Shown here one piece after another: positions 1 through 9,823 of a DNA stretch of 54,869 nucleotides (positions are counted from its first letter, which is position 1; each line of letters begins with the position of its first letter). A program made the position numbers and the translations under genes. Location of the stretch: positions 1-54,869 of the forward strand of contig CACAGG010000003.1 of NCBI GenBank assembly GCA_902531985.1. The letters are read 5' to 3'. Origin of the DNA: an uncultured marine group III euryarchaeote. Its GTDB lineage: Archaea; Thermoplasmatota; Poseidoniia; MGIII; CG-Epi1. The notes under the pieces are model-generated. The model was not told the origin of the DNA, ran no database searches, and was given only the letters and a program-made list of their open reading frames with translations.

Positions 1-438
1 GAAGTAAGAAGTCTTGCTGAATATCTAAATGTTTCAGTTTCCCAAAGACAACCATTTCCAGGTCCTGGATTAGCAGTTAGAGTGATGGGGGAGGCTACTC
101 CCGAAAGAACAGAAATAGTTAGGCAAGCTTGTCATATTGCCGAAGAAGAAATGGAATTAGCAGCTAAAGAAGGAGTTATGGAACTGCCATGGCAATATTT
201 TGCGGTAATTTTACCAGTTAAAACTGTAGGAGTACAGGGAGATGTTAGAGCATACGGTAATACAATAGCAGTTAGAGCAGTACATAGTTATGATGCCATG
301 ACTGCTCAAGCAGCAGAACTCCCTTATTCAGTACTGAAAAAAATATCTGAAAGAATTACGCGAGAATTAAAAAATGACGTTAATCGTGTAGTTTATGATA
401 TAACTGACAAACCACCAGGCACAATTGAATGGGAATAG
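1..438 (+). CDS. guaA: GMP synthase (glutamine-hydrolysing), C-terminal/ATP-PPase-dimerisation part, 5' truncated by window edge
   Basis: Frame open from nt 1: EVRSLAEYLNVSVSQRQPFPGPGLAVRVMGEATPERTEIVRQA...DKPPGTIEWE, the hallmark GuaA C-terminus (RQPFPGPGLAVR, KPPGTIEWE). Confidence 0.95.
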   Translation, partial: EVRSLAEYLNVSVSQRQPFPGPGLAVRVMGEATPERTEIVRQACHIAEEEMELAAKEGVMELPWQYFAVILPVKTVGVQGDVRAYGNTIAVRAVHSYDAMTAQAAELPYSVLKKISERITRELKNDVNRVVYDITDKPPGTIEWE

Positions 439-546
439 TGGTGCCGGGGGCGGGGTTCGAACCCGCGGCCTTCGGATGTCCCAGGCATAGCCGGAACTAT
501 TTTTACCCTATGAGTCCGACGCTCTACCAGGCTGAGCCACCCCGGC
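439..546 (-). tRNA. tRNA-Met (CAT, elongator-like) with a 31-nt intron and encoded CCA
   Basis: Reverse complement GCCGGGGTGGCTCAGCCTGGTAGAGCGTCGGACTCATA|gggtaaaaatagttccggctatgcctgggac|ATCCGAAGGCCGCGGGTTCGAACCCCGCCCCCGGCACCA folds as a cloverleaf only if nt 478-508 are removed (canonical position 37/38). Confidence 0.92.
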
Positions 547-625
547 TCCTTTGTGGTTGAATCAATAGGGGTTTTAAGTTTAAGTTTCGGTGATTCTTTA
601 TAACATCCCCTTAATCCGAGCAGTG

Positions 626-3600
626 ATGGAAGGTTCAAGTTCTCAAAAGCGAACGCCAAACACAGGCAACTATGATCCTGTTTCTTTGGAGACGGAAGTA
701 GCTGAGAGATGGAATAAAGAGAAAACATTTGAGAACAGTATAGAGCAGCGTAGAAATTCAGATCCTTTTACTTTTTTGGAAGGCCCGCCAACGGCTAATG
801 GAAAGCCTGGAATTCATCATGTCTTATCGAGATTGTACAAAGATATGGTTTGTAGATGGAAAACCATGGAGGGTCATTTAGTAGAGAGAAAAGGTGGCTG
901 GGATACTCACGGTTTACCTGTCGAAATTGAAGTTCAAAAACAATTGAATCTAATGTCTAATGAAGAGATAGAGGCTTATGGAATGGAAGCCTTTAATCAA
1001 AAATGTAAGGAAAGTGTTTGGACATACGAAGAAGCTTGGAGAGAAATGAGTGAGCGAATGGCTTTCTGGGTTGATATGGATAATCCATATGTTACATTAC
1101 ATGATGAATACATAGAATCTGCCTGGTGGTCACTTAAGCAAATGCACGATAAAGGCCTTCTTTTTAGAGGTCACAAGGTTTTACCTTATTGTCCACAAAC
1201 AGGTACAAGTTATTCTTCGCATGAGGTTTCATTAGGATATAAAGAAGTAGCAGAACCTGCAGTTTACGTAAAATTCAAATTAGTTGACGATGACGCTTCG
1301 ATACTTGCATGGACTACAACGCCTTGGACTCTTCCAGGTAACGTAGGTCTTGCAGTTGGACCTGATGTAACTTATTGTAGAGTTCGAATAACTGAATCAC
1401 CTTCAGCAAACTGGGAAGGTCGAGGTGGTTCTGAGGTTGGAGAAGAATTAATTTTAGCTAAAGATTTGATGTCTGATGTATTACGTCACCAAGTTGAAAT
1501 GATTGAAGAATTTCCAGGTTCAAGTATAGTTGGTAAAGCTTACCAGCCATTATTTCCTGGAGCAATAGAAAGAGGCGATTCAGATACGGCCTGGACAGTT
1601 GTTCCTGCAGATTTTGTTACGACAACAGATGGTACTGGTGTAGTTCATACAGCTGTGATGTATGGTGAGGATGATTACGCTCTAGGAATGGAAGTTGGTT
1701 TTCCAGCTCAGCATACAGTAGGTATGGATGGTAAATTTATTGCAGGTACTCACAAATCATTAGATGGTCGTTACGTTAAGGACTGCGATTCAGAAATCAT
1801 TGATCTTTTAGAATCCGATAGTCAGCTTTATCGAGAGCATATTTACACACACGATTATCCACATTGTTGGAGAACAGATCATCCTTTGCTTTACTATGCT
1901 ATGGATAGTTGGTTTGTTCGTATGACTGCTGTAAAAGATAAAATCATACAATTCAATTCAGAAGTCGAATGGGCTCCTGAATGGACCGGAACTGGGAGAG
2001 TTGGTGAATGGTTAAGAAACATCAAAGATTGGGCCATCAGTAGAGAAAGATATTGGGGAACTCCTATTCCCGTTTGGATTTGTGAAAAATGTGGACATGA
2101 GCATTGCATTGGTAGTATAGAAGAAATGAATTCTTTAAAAACAAATGATTCACCATCTCCAAAAGAATTGCACAGGCCTTATGTTGATGATGTTAAACTT
2201 CATTGTTCTAGTGAAAAATGTGATGGTTTAATGGTTAGAGAGCCATACGTTATGGATTGTTGGTTTGACTCAGGTTGTGCATCGTTTGCACAATGGCACT
2301 ATCCTTTTGAAAATGAAGATAAATTCAAGGGTAGTTTTCCTGTAGATTACATATGTGAAGCAGTAGACCAAACACGTGGATGGTTCTATTCACTTCTTGC
2401 AGTTTCAACAACTGTATTTGACAGCATTTGTTACAATAGATGTCTTTCCTTGGGCCATATTTTAGATAGCGAAGGAAAGAAAATGAGTAAATCTAAAGGG
2501 AATGTAGTAAATCCATGGGATCATTTCAATAAAGAGGGAACAGACGCCATTCGATGGTACATGACTACTCAAAGTGCACCTTGGAATCCGATGAATTTTG
2601 ATCCTAATGGTGTAAGAGAAACATATGCAAAGATGTTTCTTACTTTATGGAATGTACATCGTTTTCACGCAGACTATGCGGCATTAGACAATTTTGACCC
2701 CAATGATGAATCAACTTTTGTTCCAGTTGATAATAGAACTCCTTTAGATCAATGGATACTTTCTAGGATTACAACAGTTGCTCAAGATTATCATAATCAA
2801 TTCGTGTCATGGGAATTTCACAAGGCAGGAAGAGATTTGGAAAATTTTGTAATTAATGATCTTTCAAATTGGTACGTTAGACGTTCACGTCGTAGATTGT
2901 GGGATGAAGCCGATAGTAATGACAAAAGTGCATGCCAACATACATTGTATGAGGTTTTATGCATTGTAAGTAAACTTATGGCACCAGTTTCTCCATTTAT
3001 GTCTGATAGAATACACCATGATTTAACTGGTAAGTCAGTTCATATGGCCGATTGGCCGTTGGGATCTGCATTAGTTGAAAGGCATCTTCCTCCACAAAAT
3101 CTAGATTTAGAACAAAAAATGGCTTTAGTTCGCACACTCACAGAAACAGGCCGTAGAATCCGTGTTGATTCAGATAGACGTCAAAGATTGCCTTGTAAAT
3201 CTGGTTGGATTGTTGGCGGGACAAATTTGTCAGAATTTCACACAATTATTGCTGAAGAATTAAACGTAGAAAATTTAGAAACTGAGAATAATCTTGATAG
3301 ATTCCAACGTGTAGAAGTAGTCCCAAATCACAAAGTATTAGGTAAAAAATGTAGGGCAGATTTACCTAAAGTTCTTTCAGAATTAGCTGAAATAGCTTCA
3401 GAATCTTTGTTGTCACAGATAGATAACAATGAAGCAAAATTAGCGGGTTATGAAATTACAATGGAAGATGTAATTTTACGTCGTATTGAAAAAGAAGGTT
3501 TTGCCGCGTCTACATTCGCAGATGAAAAATTAGGAGATATTTCTTTAGTTCTAGATATGGAGATTACAGACGATTTATTATCTAAAGGTTTAGCTAGAGA

Positions 3601-3841
3601 AATAACCAGAAGAGTTCAATCCAAACGTAAAGATTTGGATCTTGAGTTAGAAGATACAATTACTCTCAATGTTTGGCTTTCAGAAAATAGTCCAAAATTA
3701 AATACGCCCGATTGGGATTATATTAAATTTGAGACAAGAGCTAGTAATGCAGACTTACAATATGCAGAACCATCCGGCAAATCAGATAATTTTGAAGTAG
3801 ATGGGATGAAAATAAGTTTTCATTTAGAAAAAAATAGTTAA
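626..3841 (+). CDS. ileS: Isoleucyl-tRNA synthetase (ORF opens at GTG 590; ATG 626 preferred start)
   Basis: Class I aaRS motifs: GPPTANGKPGIHH (HIGH) and KMSKSKGN; IleRS-type editing and anticodon-binding regions. Confidence 0.95.
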   Translation: MEGSSSQKRTPNTGNYDPVSLETEVAERWNKEKTFENSIEQRRNSDPFTFLEGPPTANGKPGIHHVLSRLYKDMVCRWKTMEGHLVERKGGWDTHGLPVEIEVQKQLNLMSNEEIEAYGMEAFNQKCKESVWTYEEAWREMSERMAFWVDMDNPYVTLHDEYIESAWWSLKQMHDKGLLFRGHKVLPYCPQTGTSYSSHEVSLGYKEVAEPAVYVKFKLVDDDASILAWTTTPWTLPGNVGLAVGPDVTYCRVRITESPSANWEGRGGSEVGEELILAKDLMSDVLRHQVEMIEEFPGSSIVGKAYQPLFPGAIERGDSDTAWTVVPADFVTTTDGTGVVHTAVMYGEDDYALGMEVGFPAQHTVGMDGKFIAGTHKSLDGRYVKDCDSEIIDLLESDSQLYREHIYTHDYPHCWRTDHPLLYYAMDSWFVRMTAVKDKIIQFNSEVEWAPEWTGTGRVGEWLRNIKDWAISRERYWGTPIPVWICEKCGHEHCIGSIEEMNSLKTNDSPSPKELHRPYVDDVKLHCSSEKCDGLMVREPYVMDCWFDSGCASFAQWHYPFENEDKFKGSFPVDYICEAVDQTRGWFYSLLAVSTTVFDSICYNRCLSLGHILDSEGKKMSKSKGNVVNPWDHFNKEGTDAIRWYMTTQSAPWNPMNFDPNGVRETYAKMFLTLWNVHRFHADYAALDNFDPNDESTFVPVDNRTPLDQWILSRITTVAQDYHNQFVSWEFHKAGRDLENFVINDLSNWYVRRSRRRLWDEADSNDKSACQHTLYEVLCIVSKLMAPVSPFMSDRIHHDLTGKSVHMADWPLGSALVERHLPPQNLDLEQKMALVRTLTETGRRIRVDSDRRQRLPCKSGWIVGGTNLSEFHTIIAEELNVENLETENNLDRFQRVEVVPNHKVLGKKCRADLPKVLSELAEIASESLLSQIDNNEAKLAGYEITMEDVILRRIEKEGFAASTFADEKLGDISLVLDMEITDDLLSKGLAREITRRVQSKRKDLDLELEDTITLNVWLSENSPKLNTPDWDYIKFETRASNADLQYAEPSGKSDNFEVDGMKISFHLEKNS

Positions 3842-3843
3842 TT

Positions 3844-5385
3844 TTATTTTACTACTTTAAATCCAGGTTTCTTTTTTTCTACAGGCTTAAATTTCTTAGG
3901 TTTATCTCCGACAGCCTTGAACTGCGCAGGTTTTTTCTTTTCTTCAAATGAAGGTATGTCTTTAGACATTTCAAAGGTAGGGGCACTACTGATTCCGGAT
4001 GTTTCTCCCCCCATCACCTTTACACCTCCAGAGCCACTTCCTAAAGATAAAGAACCAATACTGCCCGAACTAGTACCTAACATGCTATCAGCATCTAATT
4101 CGTTTAGCTCCATTGAACCTTTATTTTGGGTAGCTTTTGTTTCCGAGGATGGTGTAAATTGAGGTTTTTTATCTACTCCAGCTTCATTCATTTCTCTTAT
4201 AGCTTCTGCAGCAGCATCTTTCACTTCTTTCGAACCATCACTTGTCAGAATAAGTGCTTGGTCCATGACTTCAGGCGGCATTTCCCAAGAAACGCCTTTT
4301 GCTATAGATGCTAGTGCAGTAATTGCAGTTGCTCTAATACGTGATTCTTTGTTTGAAGTTTCTTTCATTACCATTTCAATTAATTTGGTAAATTCTTCAT
4401 ATTTTAGATTACTAACTTCACTCCAGAATTTTTTTACAGCAAATAAATCAGCTTTCAATATAGGCCTCATATATTTTTTCAAGTTTATTTTACCGCCAAC
4501 AGCTTTGAACTTTTTAGGTCCTTTTACTGCCTTCCTTATTATTTTTCTAGTAGGCCTGTTTCCTTTTCGTACGACGGTTTTTTTACCTGATAATTCTCGA
4601 ACTTTGAATATTCTACTATTTGGCCTTCCTGAATTCTTAGGAGTTAATTTTCCTCCTTTTCTTTTAGCAGCAATATCAGATCCACTTTCAACTTCCAGTC
4701 CTACAGGGGGTGCAAACAAATCGTCATTATCATTAGCAATTGGTTTTGGTTCAGGAACTTTTTTTGCAGGTTCTTCAAATGTAACAACTGAGCTAAAAAT
4801 ATCTTCTAAGAAATCTTCAGGTGACATATTTGTATTGCCGTTGTTAAGTTCATTTTGCAAGAATTCTTCTCCGATTGACACAACAAACATGAATTTGTGT
4901 ATGTCAAGGTAATTAGCCATAAAATCAGATATAGATGTGAAGGTACCAACCGGTGTTCTTTCCATTCCTTGTATAAGAATAACGAGTGGTTTCTTTTGAA
5001 GGCTGATAGACGCCAGCTTTTTCATCGATGAGTCAAATTGATGAATCAGTTCCACTCTATTTTCATTTGTTAAATGTGTACTTATTGTTGCAGGGGCAGT
5101 TTCGTTGATTAATTTTACAAGGTCTGCAGTAGCTCCGCTTGTATCTGTGTTCGATTTCAATTCAGTAATTATTTGTTGTACTAAAGGTTGTGATAAATCA
5201 GTCTCAGAAAGATAACGTCTTGCATTAAAATCAATAACACTTAATCCTGCACCATAGAGGTCACTTTCTAAATCAGACATTGCCGATTTTCTTTCTCCAA
5301 GAGATCCTCCATATAGGGCAACTAATGAAGGTGGATTTGCACTTCCAACCAGTTTTATTATTTTTGCAGTAGCCGCAGTCGTCAT
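3844..5385 (-). CDS. Degenerate KAP/AAA-like P-loop domain + basic linker + HEAT-like repeats + FKxV tail; function unknown
   Basis: N-term LVALYGGSLGERKS (degenerate Walker A), VIDFNARRYLSETDLSQPLVQQIITEL (KAP-like), LVILIQGMER (Walker-B position); C-term alpha-helical repeats RIRATAITALASIAKG / KEVKDAAAEAIREMNE. Confidence 0.5.
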   Translation of the reverse strand: MTTAATAKIIKLVGSANPPSLVALYGGSLGERKSAMSDLESDLYGAGLSVIDFNARRYLSETDLSQPLVQQIITELKSNTDTSGATADLVKLINETAPATISTHLTNENRVELIHQFDSSMKKLASISLQKKPLVILIQGMERTPVGTFTSISDFMANYLDIHKFMFVVSIGEEFLQNELNNGNTNMSPEDFLEDIFSSVVTFEEPAKKVPEPKPIANDNDDLFAPPVGLEVESGSDIAAKRKGGKLTPKNSGRPNSRIFKVRELSGKKTVVRKGNRPTRKIIRKAVKGPKKFKAVGGKINLKKYMRPILKADLFAVKKFWSEVSNLKYEEFTKLIEMVMKETSNKESRIRATAITALASIAKGVSWEMPPEVMDQALILTSDGSKEVKDAAAEAIREMNEAGVDKKPQFTPSSETKATQNKGSMELNELDADSMLGTSSGSIGSLSLGSGSGGVKVMGGETSGISSAPTFEMSKDIPSFEEKKKPAQFKAVGDKPKKFKPVEKKKPGFKVVK

Positions 5386-5458
5386 AGATTAGCTCCTTTC
5401 CCTATATTACAAATTACAATGAAGCTCTCTTTAAAGGTTCTCTACATGGCAAAAAAGC

Positions 5459-5545
5459 GCGGGGGTCGCATAGCCTGGCCAATTGCGCCGGACTTAAGAT
5501 CCGGTCCTTAGTGGTACGAGGGTTCGAATCCCTCCCCCCGCACCA
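5459..5545 (+). tRNA. tRNA-Leu (TAA), encoded CCA
   Basis: GCGGGGGTCGCATAGCCTGG...CCGGACTTAAGATCCGG...long variable arm...GGGTTCGAATCCCTCCCCCCGCACCA. Confidence 0.93.
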
Positions 5546-6826
5546 TTACAGGTTCGTCATTAATTCGTTTAATCTCCAAAGGAAGAAGGTAGCAAAAATT
5601 AGTGCAAAAACTTGCCAATTTTGCCTGAGTGCTTCAGCCCAAGTTCTTTTTTCCATTGTAATGAGTGGTTCTATGCTAGTGAAAAGTCCAATGAACAATA
5701 TAGAAATAGTAGTAAGAATAATCCAGAAGGAGATACCAGGCGTAAAAGTAGAAGTGTCGGTGTAAATTCTGTTGTCTATTTGTATAAGACATTCAGTTTC
5801 TCCCCAGATCTTTGGTTCATCCATCCAGCACGTTCCTGCTTTCTCTTCATCTTCATACAACAACCTGTCAGATTCTATTGTATTATCTATTAAGGATGTG
5901 AAAATTAACAAGCTAGCCATTGTGGTTACTAAAGATAAAGTAAAGAATATTGCAATACTTCTTCTATATTTTTCAGCTCTGAAATTTAGAATAAAAACTA
6001 TAAAGCAGAACAATGCGGACAGTGTTAAAAATTGGTCGATAGTACCAAAAAGAGCGCTACGGGAATTACAGTTATAGACTTCCCTAATCTCATCAGTACA
6101 TTTAGGATTTTCATATTCGTTAATTGTTACTGTAAATCCTTGTGTGGTGTTTCCAGTTGTAGTTTCCCAATTATTTGAAAAGTATTTGGCGTCGAAGTAT
6201 ATGGTCTCCTGGAGCACATCGGAGTTCAGCTCTTCTGATTCACCCTCTACTTGTAGCCAAGCTTGATTTGGGCCTAACAATAAACACGCTAAACAAATTA
6301 GTGAAATTATCAGAATACTCCTATCAGCTTCAGCATTAAAATTTTTGAAAGAAAATTTAAATCCATCAAATATAGATCCTGTTTCTTCAGTGTAAACTTT
6401 ATCCTCTCCTAATTTATCATAGTCTACATTTTCAGTTTCTTCATCATTATCTAAATTCTTTTTAAAATCAGTTATGAATTCATCATCATCGTACAAAACG
6501 CTTCTGATTTTTTTTCTTTCCCAATAAAGAGCACTTCCAATAATTGCAACAATTGCGAAAAATAAATATTGAGCGAGATTAAATTTTGAAATTTTTTCTA
6601 TGTAACTAATTTCATCATTAGTCATTTTGCTATCAATACATCCATCTTCGTTTAGGTCTTCACCCTCAGAGGGGGCTTCTCCAATACATTTGTCTTTATC
6701 ATCTGTAATTCCATCTCCGTCTTCATCAGAAGTTATGAGCCTTGGTTCATCATTTCCAGCATAATATGGAAAGATAGCAATTAAGAAAAAGGCAAAAGCA
6801 ATTGCAAGGAAAGGCCCTAATTTCAT
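5546..6826 (-). CDS. Membrane protein with thrombospondin type-3-like Ca-binding motif, unknown function
   Basis: N-term signal/TM, DEDGDGITDDKDKCIGEAPSEGEDLNEDGCID, several hydrophobic helices. Confidence 0.6.
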   Translation of the reverse strand: MKLGPFLAIAFAFFLIAIFPYYAGNDEPRLITSDEDGDGITDDKDKCIGEAPSEGEDLNEDGCIDSKMTNDEISYIEKISKFNLAQYLFFAIVAIIGSALYWERKKIRSVLYDDDEFITDFKKNLDNDEETENVDYDKLGEDKVYTEETGSIFDGFKFSFKNFNAEADRSILIISLICLACLLLGPNQAWLQVEGESEELNSDVLQETIYFDAKYFSNNWETTTGNTTQGFTVTINEYENPKCTDEIREVYNCNSRSALFGTIDQFLTLSALFCFIVFILNFRAEKYRRSIAIFFTLSLVTTMASLLIFTSLIDNTIESDRLLYEDEEKAGTCWMDEPKIWGETECLIQIDNRIYTDTSTFTPGISFWIILTTISILFIGLFTSIEPLITMEKRTWAEALRQNWQVFALIFATFFLWRLNELMTNL

Positions 6827-7200
6827 TACACTTCACACTGGCCATGGCAATGACGTCTTTTAGCTACTTGTTTGTAAATAAAGTCAAGCATTTGCATAGT
6901 TCCTGGTAAATGGGCTAAGGCCCAAAGAGGACTAGCCCACCAAATTTTTCTACAAATGTATACGATTGCTTTCGCCCCTCCGTAAACTTTGTGATCATCT
7001 CCAATAACTTTCATTTCAGGGAAATCATCACCTTCTTTCACATTTAGTATCTTCATTACAGTTTTATTTTGCAAAGGCTTAATTTTGCAATTTCTTTTAT
7101 TAAGAGTTTTTTCGAAAGCATTTACTCCAGCAGTACAAAAAAGGCAAGAAGCATCATACAGCACCCATGTAGATTTCATGATATTGGTGAAATAGTCCAA
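6826..7200 (-). CDS. DCC-family thiol-disulfide oxidoreductase (DUF393)
   Basis: VLYDASCLFCTAGVNAFEK (DxxCxxC) and GGAKAIVYICRK..WALAHLPG typical of DUF393. Confidence 0.8.
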   Translation of the reverse strand: MDYFTNIMKSTWVLYDASCLFCTAGVNAFEKTLNKRNCKIKPLQNKTVMKILNVKEGDDFPEMKVIGDDHKVYGGAKAIVYICRKIWWASPLWALAHLPGTMQMLDFIYKQVAKRRHCHGQCEV

Positions 7201-7904
7201 TACAGATTTGCTACGGCAAAAATAGCAGCAATAATTCCAAAGTAAGCATACTTACTCCAAACGATTATCTTCGATCCATCTAGTGGTTGAACAGGAATCA
7301 TATTGAATCCACCAAGAATAAGGTTGATAATTACAATGAATCTGGCCAATTCCCCAACTAAAGAGATAGGTGATTCCAATCCTACTGTAAAAATGTAAAT
7401 TGGAAACGCAACTAATGCAATTATAATATTACTAATCGGACCGACTGCCGCAATTATTCCATTCTGCCTTTCAGTTATTCTTCCTGAAACCATTACAGCA
7501 CCAGGTGCAGCAAGTAAAAATCCAAAACTAGACATTAATAGCGCGAAAAGTAAACCGTTACGATTTCCTCTGTATTCAGCCCAGCAACCATATTGTTGCG
7601 CCATCCATTTGTGAGCTAATTCATGCAGTAGAAACCCAGTCATAACGGCTCCAAAGGCTAGAGGAAGAGTATTGAGTAAAATCTCAGGACTATTCATAAC
7701 TGGAGCTAAACCGTCGCTTAGGGCAAGAGTAAATGCAATGGTCAATATTCCAATTGATTCAGTAAGTTGTTCTTTTTCATATTTAGAAAAAGACATTTTC
7801 GATCCAGGTCTTCGATTAATTTGAACAGGATCCCCCCATCCTTCAGACATAGTATATCTTACTTGAAAATTTTGATTTCCTCGTGACGGGTCTCTCCACA
7901 TCAA
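7176..7904 (-). CDS. Site-2-protease family (M50) intramembrane zinc metalloprotease
   Basis: HELAHKW (HExxH) and NMIPVQPLDGSKI (NxxPxxPLDG) in a hydrophobic protein. Confidence 0.88.
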   Translation of the reverse strand: MMWRDPSRGNQNFQVRYTMSEGWGDPVQINRRPGSKMSFSKYEKEQLTESIGILTIAFTLALSDGLAPVMNSPEILLNTLPLAFGAVMTGFLLHELAHKWMAQQYGCWAEYRGNRNGLLFALLMSSFGFLLAAPGAVMVSGRITERQNGIIAAVGPISNIIIALVAFPIYIFTVGLESPISLVGELARFIVIINLILGGFNMIPVQPLDGSKIIVWSKYAYFGIIAAIFAVANLYWTISPIS

Positions 7905-7976
7905 TTGATTCTATACAGCTCGTATTAAGATAGTTATGCAACTAATTGTTTAAACAGCGTTACATCTGTTAAAAGT

Positions 7977-8201
7977 ATGAGTGAAGTTGAAGTTCTTAAA
8001 GAAAGAGTAAAAGCTCTTGAAACAGAACTTGAGCAACTTCGTTCGGATCACGAAAAAGAATTGAACAGAATTAAATCTGAGAATTATGATGCATTGGAAG
8101 CGTCTCAAACACGATACCAGGGCGAGCTCGAAATTCAACGGACTAATTTTCAGCGCCAAATTGAGAACCTAAAAGCTAAAATGAAATCATTTGAAGCTTA
8201 A
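7977..8201 (+). CDS. Small coiled-coil protein (74 aa)
   Basis: Heptad-rich sequence MSEVEVLKERVKALETELEQLRSDHEKELNRIKSENYDALE; complete ORF with ATG between two annotated units. Confidence 0.65.
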   Translation: MSEVEVLKERVKALETELEQLRSDHEKELNRIKSENYDALEASQTRYQGELEIQRTNFQRQIENLKAKMKSFEA

Positions 8202-8245
8202 GTCTCACATAATATTAAATTCTAGTGTTCTAAATTGAGTTTTAA

Positions 8246-8323
8246 GCTCTCGTGGTGTAGTCCGGCCCATCATCTCGGCCTTTCGAGCCGAATACCCGGG
8301 TTCAAATCCCGGCGAGAGCACCA
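8246..8323 (+). tRNA. tRNA-Glu (TTC), encoded CCA
   Basis: GCTCTCGTGGTGTAGTCCGGCCCATCATCTCGGCCTTTCGAGCCGAATACCCGGGTTCAAATCCCGGCGAGAGCACCA. Confidence 0.95.
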
Positions 8324-8381
8324 TTTTTTCTATTAAATATCTTAAGGACTTTTCATATACACGTACTGATTCTATGAATTA

Positions 8382-9293
8382 ATGGGATCTGAAAACCTCC
8401 AGAGATCAATGGCGATTGCCATGTTTGGAGGAGTTGTAGTATCTTTTGCGCCTATTCTTTATGCACTTTCAGATGCAAATCCATTAACTGGAGCATTTTT
8501 CAGAATGGTTTACGCACTTCCTTTTCTTTTGATTATTATCTTGTTTAGGAAGGCAGAAGATACACGTTCTGTTAACACAAGATTAATTGCTCTTGTTGCA
8601 GGTTTTGCATTTTCTCTTGATTTCCTTGCTTACCACAGTACTGTTGATTGGATAGGAACGGGAATTGGTACTTTGATTGGTAATTCTCAAGTAATAATTG
8701 TAACGCTAATGAGTTGGCGGTTGTTTGGTGAAAGACCAAATTTATCGATACTAATTTCGTTGCCCATTGTGATGGTTGGATTAGTTCTCATATCGGGTGT
8801 TTTAGATGACGACCCTTATGGAGAATATCCAGTCCGAGGAGTGATTGCAGGAGTTTTTACAGCAATATTCTATTCAGCATTCTTAATTATCTATAGATTT
8901 GCTAACAGAGAATTAGCTCCTGCAGTAAATTTACAATTTGATTCAACAGCAGGATGTGCTCTTGGACTTCTGATTCTTAGTTTTTTACCTCTCAAGTCAA
9001 TCTATGTTGAACCAATTGATTTCGAACCTAAATTCCCTACTCATGGTTGGTTACTAGCTTTAGCTATTTTGAGTCAAGTTATGGGTTGGTTAGCTATTGC
9101 TCATTCTTTACCAAGATTACCTGCAGCTTACACTTCATTCGCAATTCTTCTTCAACCTACATTTACAATAATTTGGGGAATATTACTGTTAGCTGAATCA
9201 CCTTCTTTGCAGCAAGCCATAGGTATGTTTCTTATCCTCGGGTCAATAGTTGCAGTTACAACCAATGGTGCGGTAGAAAATGACACAAGCTGA
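8382..9293 (+). CDS. EamA/DMT-superfamily transporter
   Basis: Ten-TM pattern with two EamA-like repeats (ALSDANPLTGAFFRMVYALPFLL; ILLQPTFTIIWGILLLAE). Confidence 0.85.
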   Translation: MGSENLQRSMAIAMFGGVVVSFAPILYALSDANPLTGAFFRMVYALPFLLIIILFRKAEDTRSVNTRLIALVAGFAFSLDFLAYHSTVDWIGTGIGTLIGNSQVIIVTLMSWRLFGERPNLSILISLPIVMVGLVLISGVLDDDPYGEYPVRGVIAGVFTAIFYSAFLIIYRFANRELAPAVNLQFDSTAGCALGLLILSFLPLKSIYVEPIDFEPKFPTHGWLLALAILSQVMGWLAIAHSLPRLPAAYTSFAILLQPTFTIIWGILLLAESPSLQQAIGMFLILGSIVAVTTNGAVENDTS

Positions 9294-9786
9294 AGATTAT
9301 ATTTGGGAGATTAATCGTGAAGTTCTCATTCATGCTCAAACTTCAAAAGTTTGGCATATTATTTCTTCAGAGGGGCATTTAGAAAAATTCCATCCTTTTT
9401 GTAAAAAAAATGAAGTCAAAGTATGGGACGGTTCTTCGCATGAAGATTCTATAGAATATTACAATAATCGTATTTTGTACCGTAATTTATATAATTGGTT
9501 TGAAGGTGAAGGGTTTGATTTAGTAATTGGAGACTCTAAAGGAAATGATTCTCATGTTTCTTGGAGGCTTTCAAAGACAGATCTGAATACTTTGGTATCA
9601 ATTACAATTAAGCCTTATATTTACAATAAAGGTAGTAAATTGAAGAATTTTATTCCATATTTTACCTTTATTAGACCAAAGTTGGCTAATTATCTTTACT
9701 CAGTTTTGATGGGTCTTAAGCACTATTCAGAAACAGATCAGAAGGTTGTAAGAGATCAGTTTGGTAGCCATTCTTGGTTTTCTTAG
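9280..9786 (+). CDS. SRPBCC-family (START-like) protein
   Basis: EINREVLIHAQTSKVWHIISSEGHLEKFHPFCKKNEV... typical SRPBCC N-terminus. Confidence 0.65.
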   Translation: MTQAEDYIWEINREVLIHAQTSKVWHIISSEGHLEKFHPFCKKNEVKVWDGSSHEDSIEYYNNRILYRNLYNWFEGEGFDLVIGDSKGNDSHVSWRLSKTDLNTLVSITIKPYIYNKGSKLKNFIPYFTFIRPKLANYLYSVLMGLKHYSETDQKVVRDQFGSHSWFS

Positions 9787-9823
9787 TCCAAAGCTTTATG
9801 AAAACCTGACTAAATTTGGTATC

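Noticed and set aside
393-728. 111-aa minus-strand ORF over guaA end, tRNA-Met and ileS start
   Set aside because: Overlaps an unambiguous tRNA and two CDS; no recognisable protein features.
4265-4912. 215-aa plus-strand ORF antisense to the KAP-like gene
   Set aside because: Runs opposite a coherent long CDS; composition typical of antisense of a Lys/Ser-rich gene.
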